Part shown: piece after piece, positions 47,844 through 60,300 of the stretch
Position numbering within the stretch: position 1 is the stretch's first letter
Layout: each line of letters opens with the position of its first letter
From: Acrasis kona
Taxonomy: Eukaryota > Heterolobosea > Eutetramitea > Acrasida > Acrasidae
Assembly: GCA_026419775.2 (NCBI GenBank)
Contig: JAOPGA020000784.1
Span: 18,097-82,096 of the forward strand
Direction of reading: 5' to 3'
Length of the DNA stretch: 64,000 nt
Program-made: the position numbers and the translations under genes
The notes under the pieces: generated by a model
Told to the model about the DNA's origin: nothing
The model's database searches: none
Seen by the model: the letters and a program-made list of their open reading frames with translations, nothing else

Positions 47844-49793
47844 ATGCCATACGATGGATTCCTTACTACCAATATACGAAACATGTTGGAGATAGCAGAT
47901 GATCATGAGACATACCCACTGCAATCTCAAAACTACATTAATAACGACGGAACATTAAACTGGGATATCTTAACAAAGAAGAATCTATCTGGCGGCGATT
48001 ATCCAGACGACCAAGAGTCTGACATACTACTTTTCAAACAGTCGGCAAATCATTTAAAAGCCGCGATAGTACAACAAATACATCCTTTCGTTCAAAATCT
48101 ATTCACATTAAGCAACGAGGAAATTTTAGTCAAATACAACGGCAAAACTACATTTCTTCCAGAAATCCCCTCAGAACTATCCAATAACCTTCCCAGTCAC
48201 TACACCAAAGAGAACTTTATATTCTTGGATGTTCTAAATACCTATCGAAAAGCACAATTTCAATTGTCTTTCGCTATAGGAATTTCATTTTTAGAATCAT
48301 CAATTAATGGAATTGTTGTATCCGAGTCGGAGGGTCAACTTTGCACCTCTCGTCAGCTCAAAATCAATACAATGCTATCAAATGAAAACATCAAAAACAT
48401 TTTTGGCATTGATGTAATTTTTCTTCTTCGTTTGTTTTGTGGACCTTTACAGGGCATGAACTTGAGAAATATTGTTTGGCACGGATTCTTGGTTGACAAT
48501 GAATTTGATTCTCGATATTCTTCTTTCCTTATCTTGCTGTTGTTGAGTCTACCTCTTGTAAGTAAAAAAGAGTTGAAAAGTCTACATGAATTTGATGTGC
48601 CTATGCATCAACAAACATTCCATATTCCATTCGAAAGTACATTCATACCAGCTGCACAGTTAGAGCAGTGGAAAGAGTGTTTACATGATTATAAAAATCA
48701 AAATCCGTATCATGTGGTTACTCGCTTGTATCCACTGCTGGAGCACGCCATGAGATGTCTATTCTCAAAAATAAATAAATGTGAGGACAGGGTGATGTCA
48801 GCAGAGGTTGACAACCTGTACACAACATTCGATGAGATTTTGAACCCTTTTGTTTATGACACCGGCACTCCGAATGGGTTATACGATGAACTGGGCGATA
48901 GCATTATGCTCATGCTATTTGATTTATTAGTGTGGAAGGATGGGCCGCGTGTGAGAGATAAGTTATCACACGGTGCAATCGACCCAAACACACTACCCAC
49001 TTCCATTGTAGACAGAACAGTTTTTCTTTGTTTTATTTTATGTAAAAAGTATAGTGATACTACTCACTATGAAAGTGTTGCTTTTGAGCCTATGTTTCAT
49101 CCACAAATATTTCTTCATGCTGACTTGATCAAAACCAGAGATTACATGGTTCATTTTTACAAGAATTATGTCGACGGTCAGCCTAAAAGATCTTCCTCAG
49201 ACAAAGTGGGCTTAGAGGGGCTTAACATGTCCAAAGAGGAGGAGGCTAATTTACTCGTATGTATTGGTGAGTTAGATGAAAGGATCAACAAGTTGATACC
49301 AAATTCATCTTCCATGTTTAATGCACATGAATCAGATTTATTAAACTCATACAATCATTTGTGTAATCCATGTATGATTCCGAGAAGGTACACTGGTAAA
49401 GTAGGAAACAATGTATCTGTAGAACTCCAAAAAATAAAGACATTGAGACTTATTGTGGTGAATAGTCGTCAAGTGCTGCAACCTCTCCTGTCTGCTTATG
49501 ACAAATACAATCAAATGGTGTGCGAAAGAAAGGCGTACGCGAAGCATCGTAATGCATTTGAAAAACTCAAGCAAAACATGTTCTCAATTTATCTTCTCAT
49601 GTTAGTTGTCTTGAAGAATGTTGAGATTTTGACACTCAGCAACAATCCGTACGTGAACGGTCATGAATTGAGAGATGCATTGCTGAAGCTTGTAAACTCA
49701 CTTCAGGTCGGTTATGCATCCCAACCTCGCACATGGAGAATGTTTAGAAAAGTCTTGGAAATTTCATCTACTTTCAACGAATATAGCCAGTGA
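47844..49793 (+). CDS. ERMARD: ERMARD-like DUF4209 protein
   Basis: 649 residues in one exon. Two blocks match animal ERMARD (C6orf70): GMNLRNIVWHGFLVDNEFDSRYSSF (DUF4209-type LRNxxxHG signature) and YTTFDEIL...DSIMLMLFDLLVWKDGPRVRDKLSHGAID. A C-terminal hydrophobic segment (FSIYLLMLVVLKNVEIL) may be a membrane helix, as in the animal protein. ERMARD is an ER membrane-associated protein whose loss causes periventricular heterotopia; its biochemical role is poorly known, and a link to RNA degradation is only proposed. An HEPN-like RxxxxH arrangement (RDKLSH) is visible and may be an RNase-type motif. GAATAAA follows the TGA closely. Confidence 0.85.
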   Translation: MPYDGFLTTNIRNMLEIADDHETYPLQSQNYINNDGTLNWDILTKKNLSGGDYPDDQESDILLFKQSANHLKAAIVQQIHPFVQNLFTLSNEEILVKYNGKTTFLPEIPSELSNNLPSHYTKENFIFLDVLNTYRKAQFQLSFAIGISFLESSINGIVVSESEGQLCTSRQLKINTMLSNENIKNIFGIDVIFLLRLFCGPLQGMNLRNIVWHGFLVDNEFDSRYSSFLILLLLSLPLVSKKELKSLHEFDVPMHQQTFHIPFESTFIPAAQLEQWKECLHDYKNQNPYHVVTRLYPLLEHAMRCLFSKINKCEDRVMSAEVDNLYTTFDEILNPFVYDTGTPNGLYDELGDSIMLMLFDLLVWKDGPRVRDKLSHGAIDPNTLPTSIVDRTVFLCFILCKKYSDTTHYESVAFEPMFHPQIFLHADLIKTRDYMVHFYKNYVDGQPKRSSSDKVGLEGLNMSKEEEANLLVCIGELDERINKLIPNSSSMFNAHESDLLNSYNHLCNPCMIPRRYTGKVGNNVSVELQKIKTLRLIVVNSRQVLQPLLSAYDKYNQMVCERKAYAKHRNAFEKLKQNMFSIYLLMLVVLKNVEILTLSNNPYVNGHELRDALLKLVNSLQVGYASQPRTWRMFRKVLEISSTFNEYSQ

Positions 49794-49987
49794 AGAGAAT
49801 AAAACGTTTTTATAAAACTGGCTTGAATCTGTAAACATGTTATAAAACTGATAAACTGTTTAAAGAACATTTTAATTAAAATAGGTTCTACTTAAAGAAC
49901 TCTTCAAGACATGTTTTAGAGCTACGACCCAAATGCTTAAAATCAAATAATACTACCACTAGCTTAATTGAAAAAAATAATTTCAAC

Positions 49988-50081
49988 GTTCGGATAGATC
50001 AGTGGTTTCCTCTACAAAGATCATAAGTCTTACAACCAGTAAGCTCACTTAGGGTCCTGGGTTCAATCCCCAGTTCGAACA
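49988..50081 (+). tRNA. tRNA-like gene, probably intron-containing, anticodon perhaps CAT (Met)
   Basis: A 7-bp acceptor stem pairs GTTCGGA with TTCGAAC (one G-U), followed by discriminator A. The D arm is TAGA...TCTA, with a good A-box (TAGATCAGTGG). The T arm is CTGGG-TTCAATC-CCCAG, with a perfect B-box (GGTTCAATCC). A TTTT terminator follows at 50083. Between the arms are too many bases for an ordinary anticodon arm; the best fit is stem CAAAG/CTTAG with anticodon CAT and a ~21-base intron (contains CTTAC/GTAAG) at the canonical position, with one mismatch in the stem. The identity is uncertain; it could also be a tRNA pseudogene. Confidence 0.5.
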
Positions 50082-50224
50082 CTTTTATTTTGTTTTTGAA
50101 TCTTTGATATTTTCTTTTCTGGTCTTATAAGGTGCTGCTGGCATCTCCGGACAGGAGTTTCAAATGATCTACGTACGGAGTTTCTTTCAAAACACTGATC
50201 AACTACGCAACAAAAATTTTAAAA

Positions 50225-51844
50225 ATGAAGATCACATTGATTGTGTTGTTGCTCGCAGTTCTTTCGCTATGCAGGCGTCAAATGGAGGTGTCAATATCGA
50301 ACGAAATACCTGCAACATGGGAGGCGATTCAGGGGGGAAACAATGAATTTGTACGCCTCACATTCTTCCTCAAACTTCAAAACACAGACAAACTGCAACT
50401 GAAAGTCAAGACCGTCAGCGATCCCGATCACAAAGACTACGGAAACTTCCTCACATTTTCACAACTTTCACAAATGATCTCTCCCGAGAGAAAGTACCTG
50501 GATAGGGTACTAAGACTATTGCGCGAGCATGGAGCAGAAGAAACAACAATCGACGTCAGCAAAATGGGAGATGTAATTAGAGCGAACGTACCAACTGAAC
50601 AGGCGGAGAGAATGCTCGATTGTAAATACTCAAGATTCCTTCACACAGAGACAGGAATCACCATAATGAGGGCACCAAACGGCTATAGCCTACCAGACGA
50701 AGTCGCAGAGGTCGTTTCGTTTGTGGCAGGAGTTGTTGGATTCCCAAGTTTACTACAAAACAAAAGTACCCAAAAACAATCTAACCGAGTTAATGTGAAC
50801 GGAATCACACCTGATGTGATCCGTAGCGAGTACAACATTACAAGAGATCCATCCTCTCGATCGGGAAAATCTACTCAAGCGGTCGCTAGTTTCCTTCAAC
50901 AATACTTTTCCCAATCTGATCTCGACCAATTCTTATCGAAATACAAAATCACATCAAATGTGCCAAAAGTAATTGGCAAGAATATTCCATCTAGACCTGG
51001 TGTCGAGGCCAGTCTTGACATTCAATACTTGATTGCTGTTGGTGAGAATATCACAACAACCTTTGTATATACGGATGGTCTCCACGAACAACAAGAACCA
51101 TTCTTGGACTGGGTCACTAATATGATGGATATGGGAGACGAAAGTGCTCTTGTGCACAGTATTTCTTATGGAGAAGAAGACAAGACCATTTCTCTTGACT
51201 ATCAAATCAGAGTTGATCAAGAGTTCCAAAAGTTTATTACGACCGGTAGAACCATTCTAATTGCATCCGGAGACTCTGGTGTCGGTTGCAGAGAAGGAAA
51301 GTTCTCTCCAGTTTGGCCAGGTGGATCTCCTCACATTACAGCAGTAGGTGCAACTTCTACTGCTGATTTGGGCGTCACCTTCTCCGGTGGTGGATTCTCA
51401 AATGTATTTGCTCAACAAGAGTGGCAGAAGTCTGCCACGGATGACTACTTTAATAAATATGGCCTTAAAGTTGGTTTACCTGATGCAAAGTACTACAATA
51501 GAACAGGAAGAGGATATCCTGATGTGTCAGCGTTTGGTGTCAACTTTGCAGTAATTGTTAACGGGTATTCGAATCCTGTGAGCGGTACTTCTGCATCTGC
51601 ACCGTTATTTGCGGGCGTTGTTTCATTGTTAAATGATGTAAGATTGAAGGCTGGTAAGAAGCCATTGGGATTCTTGAACCCAGTTTTATATTCAAAACTA
51701 GCTGATGGATTCAGAGACATCAAGAGGGGTCAGAATGGTTATGACTCATGTCCTGGTTTCTATGCTTCTGAAAAATGGGATCCAATGACTGGTTGGGGAA
51801 CACCAAATGTTGCAAGGTTGGCTGAACTTGTGCTTCAATTTTAA
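50225..51844 (+). CDS. TPP1-like sedolisin (S53 tripeptidyl peptidase)
   Basis: 539 residues. A signal peptide (KITLIVLLLAVLSLC) is followed by a ~170-residue prodomain of the sedolisin type (FVRLTFFLKLQNTDKLQL, HKDYGNFLTFSQLSQMISP). The catalytic domain has Glu261 and Asp265 in EASLDIQYL, the oxyanion Asp350 in SGDSGVGC, and the nucleophile Ser456 in SGTSASAP. The C-terminal calcium site (FRDI, then WDPMTGWGTPN) is complete. All features fit an active acid protease of the lysosome or secreted pathway that removes tripeptides from N-termini. AATAAA overlaps the stop. Confidence 0.95.
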   Translation: MKITLIVLLLAVLSLCRRQMEVSISNEIPATWEAIQGGNNEFVRLTFFLKLQNTDKLQLKVKTVSDPDHKDYGNFLTFSQLSQMISPERKYLDRVLRLLREHGAEETTIDVSKMGDVIRANVPTEQAERMLDCKYSRFLHTETGITIMRAPNGYSLPDEVAEVVSFVAGVVGFPSLLQNKSTQKQSNRVNVNGITPDVIRSEYNITRDPSSRSGKSTQAVASFLQQYFSQSDLDQFLSKYKITSNVPKVIGKNIPSRPGVEASLDIQYLIAVGENITTTFVYTDGLHEQQEPFLDWVTNMMDMGDESALVHSISYGEEDKTISLDYQIRVDQEFQKFITTGRTILIASGDSGVGCREGKFSPVWPGGSPHITAVGATSTADLGVTFSGGGFSNVFAQQEWQKSATDDYFNKYGLKVGLPDAKYYNRTGRGYPDVSAFGVNFAVIVNGYSNPVSGTSASAPLFAGVVSLLNDVRLKAGKKPLGFLNPVLYSKLADGFRDIKRGQNGYDSCPGFYASEKWDPMTGWGTPNVARLAELVLQF

Positions 51845-51988
51845 TAAATAATTATTTACACATCAGTAAATGTCTTTTGCGTAGTGAACGTCTTCTATTG
51901 ATTATGCCACATAGATAGCGAGAACTACCCTATATTTAGCAGGAACTCCGCTTCGGAAGAAAGAACTGCTGTGTTAAATTTACAAACA

Positions 51989-54275
51989 ATGATAAGGCAG
52001 GCCAAGGTAAACAAGGGATTGTTTTCGTGTGTTGCTTTGTGTTGTTGTCAAGGACAAGTAAGTAAATCAATAATTTATTTTGATAACAGCAGCCTCTTGT
52101 TGATTGGGTGAGTAATAATGTTAGATCCAGACTCTTCATAGTTATGGTGATGGTATCATTCGTATTCAACATTGCTTCGCACTTCTTTATGATTAGCGAC
52201 TACACCGTTGTGATAGGAGACATTGGTGCCTTTGTTATTTTTTTAATCTTTCCATTTATCATCTTCATTAACAACCCCCGTTCAAATTTACTCAGTATAA
52301 TTAGTTGTGTATCTCTTCTATTACTCCTGTAAGTGATGTGTACGAATTAATTCTTACAATTTTTAGATTGGGGGCGGAGTCATACTTTATGCATCGACAC
52401 ATTTTGAACTTGAAGGACAATGTTGATATTTGGAATACGTTGGTGAGGAACGTTACGACCACAGGAAACGTGACGGCTACACAACCCCCACAACCAGTGA
52501 TGCTCAATTTTGAACCTGTCAGTGTTCAGAGATTTTTTCAAAATGCACCAAATGGAGAGTTACCTCCAGCGTTTCAAAAAACAATAATTTCAATTATGAA
52601 CCTCTTGTCGTTGGTTGTGATACTATTTGCAAACAGTAACCAAGTAGGACAACAGTACACTGGCATTTTCCAATCATTCACATCCATACTCATGGGATTG
52701 TCGGCTTTAGCTTTAGTCGTACTAATCATCTTCATGTGGGGCAAGAAGCAACATTATAGAACCAAGAGACAATCATATTACCAACACGTACAGGGCCTAT
52801 TTTTGGTATCGCGCATTTTGAAACAGGATAAGATCGACAAGTTCAAAACATCACAGGATGATGTTTATTTGGTAGACACCGTCGAAACAAGTACAGACGG
52901 CGACATATCCGACACAGAGGACGACGACATTTCGGAATACGAAAGAGAAGATACATTACCCACGAACCTCATTGAGGAGGCAACCACCAAAAGAGCCATC
53001 ATCAACACTTTTAGAGTCATCAAAGAACAAATCATTTTCAAGCTCAGCATGGCGAAACTCAAATTAATTCGTTACTTCACCACAAAAGTAGAACATTGGA
53101 AACATGGAGACCCAACGCAGAACAGATATACTGCATTCTACTACGGACAACGTTTTTCCATTGCGAACATTGCCGGTCTAACCATTTCAACATGGCTAAT
53201 CTCGGCGGCTATTTTAATTGGTGCCGTCCACATCTTGCCTCTCATTCGGGTCGTCAAGTTCATGCTGTATCAATTAATTTCTTGTGATATTCCAGATACT
53301 TTTTGTGATTCTGGCAATAAAAATATTATGGAGGCCATCCTAATGGTTGCAGAATATGTGGCTCCCATTGTGTCGACACTTGTGCTCTTGATTCCTATTT
53401 TTACTTTGTTTGTTATTTTGGTCAACTCAATCAACATGAAGAGTGAATACAAATCAATATTGTTGAAGATGAGAAGAGGTAGATATTTTGTAAATCCAAA
53501 AGAGTATAATATTACGCTCGCCTTCCAGTACATTGGAAATCAAATGTCTCGCTATACGATTCACACCATCTTGCTGCTGTTCGTTCTTGTTGTTGTTCTT
53601 TTTGTTTGCTGTGTCATAGGATTGGCTGGTACCATATTGTTCTTTGCACAAAGAGATTATTTTAATATATTAATGATGTTTATATTAGAAAAGTTGTTGA
53701 CGCTGTTAATTCCTCCCATTGTCGTAGCCATTACCTCAACGGTGACTTGGTTTTTTATCGGATTGGTGTTCAGTACGAGAGGTGGAAAGTGGCTGAGATT
53801 TTATACACTCCTGTCCTATACTGAACCTATGAATTTTGTCGTATTCTATTTTGTTGGTATTATAAGTGCACTCATTTCATGGTTAAAAACAGGTGTTGTC
53901 CACATTCTGTTAAGATTTGTAAGAATTGACAGAGTGCTACGCTCACATGATTTGCATAACAATTCTAGTTATGCGTCATATGTTTCAGCTGTTCTTATGG
54001 AACATAGACATAACAACCCCGTTTTGAGTGTCTTTGCTGATGTGATTAAGAGATCTGATTACAGCAGATCGCAACAATCTACTATCATCACAGAAGAAAA
54101 GACGAGATATTATGGCTCTGCAGATCTAAACCAACCATTAAATGCCCAAATAGATTCTACAATTAATAGAAGTGATGCAAAGAGCAAGAGAACAGCCAGA
54201 TTGGTCAAGTACATTGCTCTTCTACAAACATTAAAAGCAAATCCAAGGTTATTAGACAAGAGATGTAAAGGATAA
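51989..54275 (+). CDS. Multi-pass membrane protein, unknown family
   Basis: Three exons (introns about 52060..52091 and 52331..52368), about 740 residues. The start at 51989 is the first in-frame ATG after a stop. At least eight TM segments are visible, for example LFIVMVMVSFVFNIASHFF, IGAFVIFLIFPFIIFI, LLSLVVILFANS, FTSILMGLSALALVVLIIFMW, LTISTWLISAAILIGAVHIL, APIVSTLVLLIPIFTLFVILV and HTILLLFVLVVVLFVCCVIGL. A large cytosolic loop between them has an acidic patch (DTEDDDISEYEREDTL). No transporter or glycosyltransferase motif was recognised. Confidence 0.7.
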
Positions 54276-54352
54276 AGATAAACATTTAAACTAATATATG
54301 TTCTGTGTGTGAATGAAAAAAGTGTTACATTCAAATATTTTTTATTGTACAT

Positions 54353-57300
54353 TTAAAAGTCGGCCAACAAGTCATCAAATAATTTTGCATTGGGTCTCCG
54401 ACCTCTTCGACCAGTACCTGCTGCCTTATTGCCACTCATTTCACCCTCTCCAGTCAAGGTTACATCAGATTTGTCCTGTATTGTCTCTGATACAATATTG
54501 GTGACCTGATTACCACCAGTCTTCTCTGGTGAATTCAACAAGTTATCAAACAACCGACTCCTCTTTAACAAATTACCAACAATACCTCTCTTCTTCGAGG
54601 GCGGTTCTTTGCTGGGCGAAGTAACCAGTAATTGATTATTAAGGCTGCTCGGTCTTTCGCTCAACCTTCTCGTCACCTCCTCCACATCAATCATGATTGG
54701 TTTATTCTCTTCATCATCGCTATTGACCTTTCTCTTACGTCCAGTCAAGCGTGTTTCTTGATCCACCGCCATGACTACTTCGATCAACTTTTCTGCACTG
54801 GCGCTCGATTTGAGCGCTGTAGTTACAGTAGATGGAGGTGCAGCAACTACTAATGTTGATGCTGGTGGTGCTTGTGGTGATGATGGAGAAGTAGATGATG
54901 ATGCAACGTTAATGAGCTTCTTGATTTGCTTTTGACCAGCCATCACAGCATGCTCAAGCTCTTTGCGTATCATTTGATTCTCCTTATCGCGCTCCTGCGC
55001 TTGATCAACCATCTGCATCAACTCCTTGATGCGCATCTGTGCTTGATCGCTCTCTTGTTGCAACAGCGTCGCTTTGAGAGCTAATTGCTCTTGCATCGCC
55101 GATACTTCTTGAGCATGAGATTGCATCGCTTGCTGTAGCTGCTGTTGAGCTTGTTTCTTATCGACGCTCAAATCAACAATCTTCATGTTGAATTCTTGAG
55201 TGTCCTTATCCAATTGAGCTTTGATTCTCGTCAATTCCTCATGAGCGCTCGTTTGTTGAGCTTCGCGCTCCAATATACCATTACAAAGCTCTTCGTTCTC
55301 TGCATTACGCTCTTCGATCAGCTGCTTACACTTTGTTATTTCGTGTTCCATATCGGCGATCACCTGGTCCAGTCGAGCAACGTCCGTATCACGATCGGTA
55401 ATGCACGATTGTAGAACAATCACTTCGGAGAGCAACTGAGCGATTCGATCCTCTAATTGTTGATTATGTTCGCTCAGGGTGCTTATTCGAGTCATCAACG
55501 AGTCCTTTTCGTTACCTGCATCGATCAATGCATTTCTCAATTGTTCTCTCACTTGTACCAAATCCAATTCGATGCTGCTGGATGTTGATTGTAGTTGTGT
55601 CACTTGGGCGTTGAGCTGTTGAATGGTTTGTTGATTGGTAGAATTGGATTCGTTCATTTTGAGTTGTAGTTGGTGATGGAGGTGTTGATGATTATCTTGT
55701 TCGATGGACATGTCCTGTAGTAATTGTTCGTGTTGAGATTTCATGTTTCTTGATTCTTGTAATTGAACATTTAATTCATCTTTTAGGATTTGTAATTGAT
55801 TTTGTTTTTCGTTGATTTGTTGATCGTGAGCGATCGATTCGTTTTGGATGCGAGTGGTTAATTCGGAATGAGATCGTTCGAGCGAATCTAATTCCGTCAC
55901 CAATTGTCGATTGGTCTCTTCTAGTTGATGAGCGCGTTCTTGTAGAGATTTGATTTTGGATTCTTGAGATGAGAATTCGGATTGGTGATTGGCGCATTCG
56001 TTCGATAGTTCGGATATGATTGATTCGTTCTTGTTGATTTGATCTTGTAATTCGATACATTTTGCATTCGCTTGGTCCATTTGATTCAAATGACATGTCA
56101 ATTGGGTGCGATTGGATTCGTTCAAATTTTCGATTTGTTGTAATTGAGCATCGAGTTGATTCTTGATTTGTAAATTACTCTGTACGTGATGCTCCACTTC
56201 TTGTTGTAATTGATCAATGCGCAATTGTAACGATTCAATGTCCCTCGAGTACTTTTCGACATTCGTCAAATGTGATTTTTGTAATTCGCTCATTGATGAA
56301 TCTTGTTGTTCGCTTCGATCCTTCCATTCATCGACGGAACGTCGTAACTGATCGATCGTCGATTCGAATTGACTCGTAGAATCACTAATCTCTAATGTTT
56401 GTTTCGAGATTTGTTGTTGCATTTGATTCACGATTTGATCGTGTTCAATCATTAATGCATCATAATCTTGATTCTTGATTAGAATTTGATCCTGTAGTTG
56501 AGCAATTACTGGTTCGTGTTTTACGATTAGAGATTGTAATTGTTTGACTTGTGATTCGTATTCGGAGATTAACACATCTTGTTGTTGTTGTAATTGTAGA
56601 ATGTTGGATTCACGATCGTTGCGAGATTGTTGTAATTGATCTTGGAGAGATTTACATTCCAAAGTGATTCGATCCAAATCGAAAGAATGTGATTTGATGG
56701 ATTCGTCCAGCGACTCTACTCGTTGTAAATGTTGTTGAGCGATTTGATCACGTTGAGATTCCCACTCTGATTTTGATTGTTGATGATTAGATAACAATTG
56801 ATCGACTCGTTCTTCGTGTTGCGATTGTAAATCTGAAAGCGATCGATTGGTTGCTTCTTGTAAATCTTGAAGAGATTTGAATTGAATTTGTAATTGTCGT
56901 AATTCTTGATTCAAATCATGAATGGTTGATTCGTGTGAGGATTTTAGAATTTGTAATTCGTTATCGTGTTGATCATTAATGACAATGACTTTATCATGAT
57001 ATTGTTTTGATTTGATTTGTAATTCTTGTTGATAATTATTCATTAACGTTTCGTGTTGGTCATTGAGCGATTTGATTTGATTTTCGAATTGATGTGATTT
57101 GTTTTGCATTTCATTCCGTAAATCAAATACCAACGATTCATGTTGTTGATTTAATGATTCGATTCGAATTTCAAATTCTTGTGAATTGGAACGTAATGAT
57201 TGATTCAAATCATGAATGGTCGATTCATGATTGTCGTTGAGCATTTTGATTTGTAATTCGTATTGTTGTGCTTTGTTGACCATTTCATTTTGCAAATCGT

Positions 57301-60300
57301 TGATGATTGATTCGTGTTTATCATTTAATGATTTGATTTGATTTTCGAATTGATGTGATTTATTTTGCATTTCATTTTGTAAATCATTCATTAGCTCTTC
57401 ATGTTGATACTTGATCATTTTTAGTTCTTCATCGTGTTGGGTCGATTCTCCATCCATTCGATCAGTTAATGATTTTTTGATCATTTCAAACTCTTCAATC
57501 ACTTGTTGATGTTTGGTAATTAGCGATTGACGAATGGAATCATGTTGTTCGGTTAATGTTTGAATTTCCAATTGGTGTTGATCCTTTAATACAATTAATT
57601 GATCTTTGGATTTAATTTGTAAATCGTTCATGCTGATTTGATGTTGCTCGCGAATGGATTTGATTTGAATTTCAAATTCATCCGATTTGTTTTGCATTTC
57701 ATTTTGTAAATCATTCATTAGTGCTTCGTGTTGATACTTGATCATTTTTAATTCTTCATCATGTTGGATCGATTTTGATTTCAAATCCTCATGCAATCGA
57801 ATTTGATTCTCTTCATTTTCCTTAATCACATTCGTCAACGTATTGATCTGATTGGTCAAATCAAGATTGGTGGTAGAAAGTCGATTCAAATCTTGATGGT
57901 GATTGGATTGAATGTGATTCAAATCATCTTGTAGAGATGCAATCATTTGTTCTTGATTCAATATGATTTGTTTACCGTGATTCACGTGTTGATCGGCTTG
58001 ATCGCTCTGTACGCATAACGCACTGACTCGTTCTAATAATTTTTGTTTTTCTTGACCGATGCGTAATTGTGATTCTTGAAGCGAGGTTATTGTATCTTGT
58101 AATTGATTGATCTGCAAGTGCAATTGCTTGATGTTTTCTTCTCTATTACGTAATGATTCTTGATTTGATTTTTGATCATTTTGTAATTCGCGTAACGTTT
58201 GATTCAAATCTTGATTGAGATGAGTCATTTGTGCAATTGATTCTTGATGTGTATTTTTGAATTGATTCAATTCTAATTGTACGGATTCAATGTTGGAGTG
58301 TAATTGTTCGATTTGTTGATTCAAATTTTGATTGGTGATGGATAGTTCCAAATGTTGTTTCTTCGAATGTTCTAATTGGTCCATTAAATCTTGTTGGATG
58401 GAATCTCGTTGATGAATGATGACTTGTTCTCGTTGATTACACAATTCGATGGTTTCTTGTTGAGCAGATTGACAAGATTGTTTAATTTGATCGATGGTGG
58501 ATAATAATTGAGCGTATGGTTCGTCCTTGGCATTCACGTCATTTACCAATCGTTCCTTTTCTTGTGATAATTGATCGATTCGTGATTGCATCTCGTTCAA
58601 ATCAAATTCATTCTCCTTGATCAAATTCTCGATTTCTGATTGATGATTGAGTAATTCCGAATCGTGTTGATTCTTGATGAACTCGAGAGCCTCTCTCGCG
58701 TCGCCGAGTTCCAATTCGACTTGTTCGATTCGTTCGTTTCGATCTCGAATCACTCGAGCGATTTCGATTTGCGAAGATTCTTGTTGATCGCGTAGACGTT
58801 GTTTGAGAGATTTGATTTTTTCTTGTTTCGCTTCCAACATTGATTGCAAATCTTGAATTTGTAATTCGAATACTACGTTGGAAGATTCTTGATTCATGCG
58901 ATCGAATCTCTCTTGTGAGTTCATCAATTCTTGTTCCAATCGATCGATTTTATCCTTGTACATGACGATGGTCTGATCGATCACATCGTGATTCGAATCG
59001 TCATTTGGTTGATTTAAATGTTGAGTCTTGATGATGCTGATCAAACATTGCATTTGACCCATGAAGAAATCTTGTCGATCGGCATGCATCTTGATTGCAG
59101 ATTGTTTGATTTGTTGCATCATGGATCTCATGGATACCACTTGTTGTTGAATCAATCTGTATCGTTTCGTTTGATGATTGTTTTGATCTAGAGCGGAATC
59201 TCCAACGACGGCATGTAATTGCAATTTGTAAACTTGTTTACGAAGTGAGTCCATTTGATCGGCGTTACTGCTTCTAGCCTCTCTTATTTGTTCGTAGAGA
59301 GATTTGATCAAATCGTCTTGTGATGTGATGCGATTGTTTGCGATTGATAATTGATTCTTTTCGTGTTCGTACTTGTTGATCGCTCTGTTCAGTTCGTTCT
59401 TGGTTTCGTTGAGCAGCAGGTCAACCATGTGTTGCGAAAAGTGAGAATCTTGAGATAATTTAGATTGCAATTCCTTGTTCTTGTCCTGCATGTAGGTCAC
59501 TTCGACGGCTGAATTGGACTAATAATTGATTTTTGATTTCACATTCTTGTCTCATCTTTTCGTTCGATCCTTCTAATTGATCCACGATTCTGCTCAAATC
59601 GATCAAATCCTTGCTGAGGGCCTCCTTTTCTTGTTTAAGTTCTTGTATGGATTGATCGCGTTCGACAATGATGACTTCGAATTCTCTCACTAATTCTTCC
59701 ATGTCATTTTGTTTGGTTTGTAATTGATTTGACAGGTCGTGAATGATTGCATCCTTTTGGGTGATGGAACTGTTCGTCATGTTAATGTCGTTGTCGTCCT
59801 CGTCGACTATTGCTGAACTAGTTGTTGTATTCTTAGCGTGCTTCTGTTCGTATGAATTAAACTTGATGTTTGCCTTTTTTGATTTCATCTTGATAGTTTA
59901 GTATCAAATCCTCTTGGGCGCGCATCTTGATCAACAATTGTTGCACATCATTTTTTGATGGGGATTGTAAGTTGCTGGCCTTGGCTAGAGATTGCTTTTC
60001 TTGTTCCAACATTGAAATCTAAAAATGTAAAAAGTGAATGAATGGACACGACAAACCTTTTGTGTTAATTCATCCAACATCCTGCTGCTCTCTTCGTTCG
60101 ATTTGGATTGCTCCTTGTTGAGCCTATCCTTGTTTATCAACACTTCTTTTAACTGTGATAATTGGTCCTTAAGGTTTGTGTTTTCTTTTAAAAATGTTTT
60201 GAGTTGGTCCTTTCTATACATGTGTCTTGACTTGAGCTTATCCATTTCTATGGAAATGGTCCTATTACGTTCCATTTCTTCCTCTGTTAATTGTTTTTGT

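Noticed and set aside
55776-56096. 106-codon minus-strand frame rich in Arg/Ser
   Set aside because: Out-of-frame reading of the coiled-coil repeats in the same strand.
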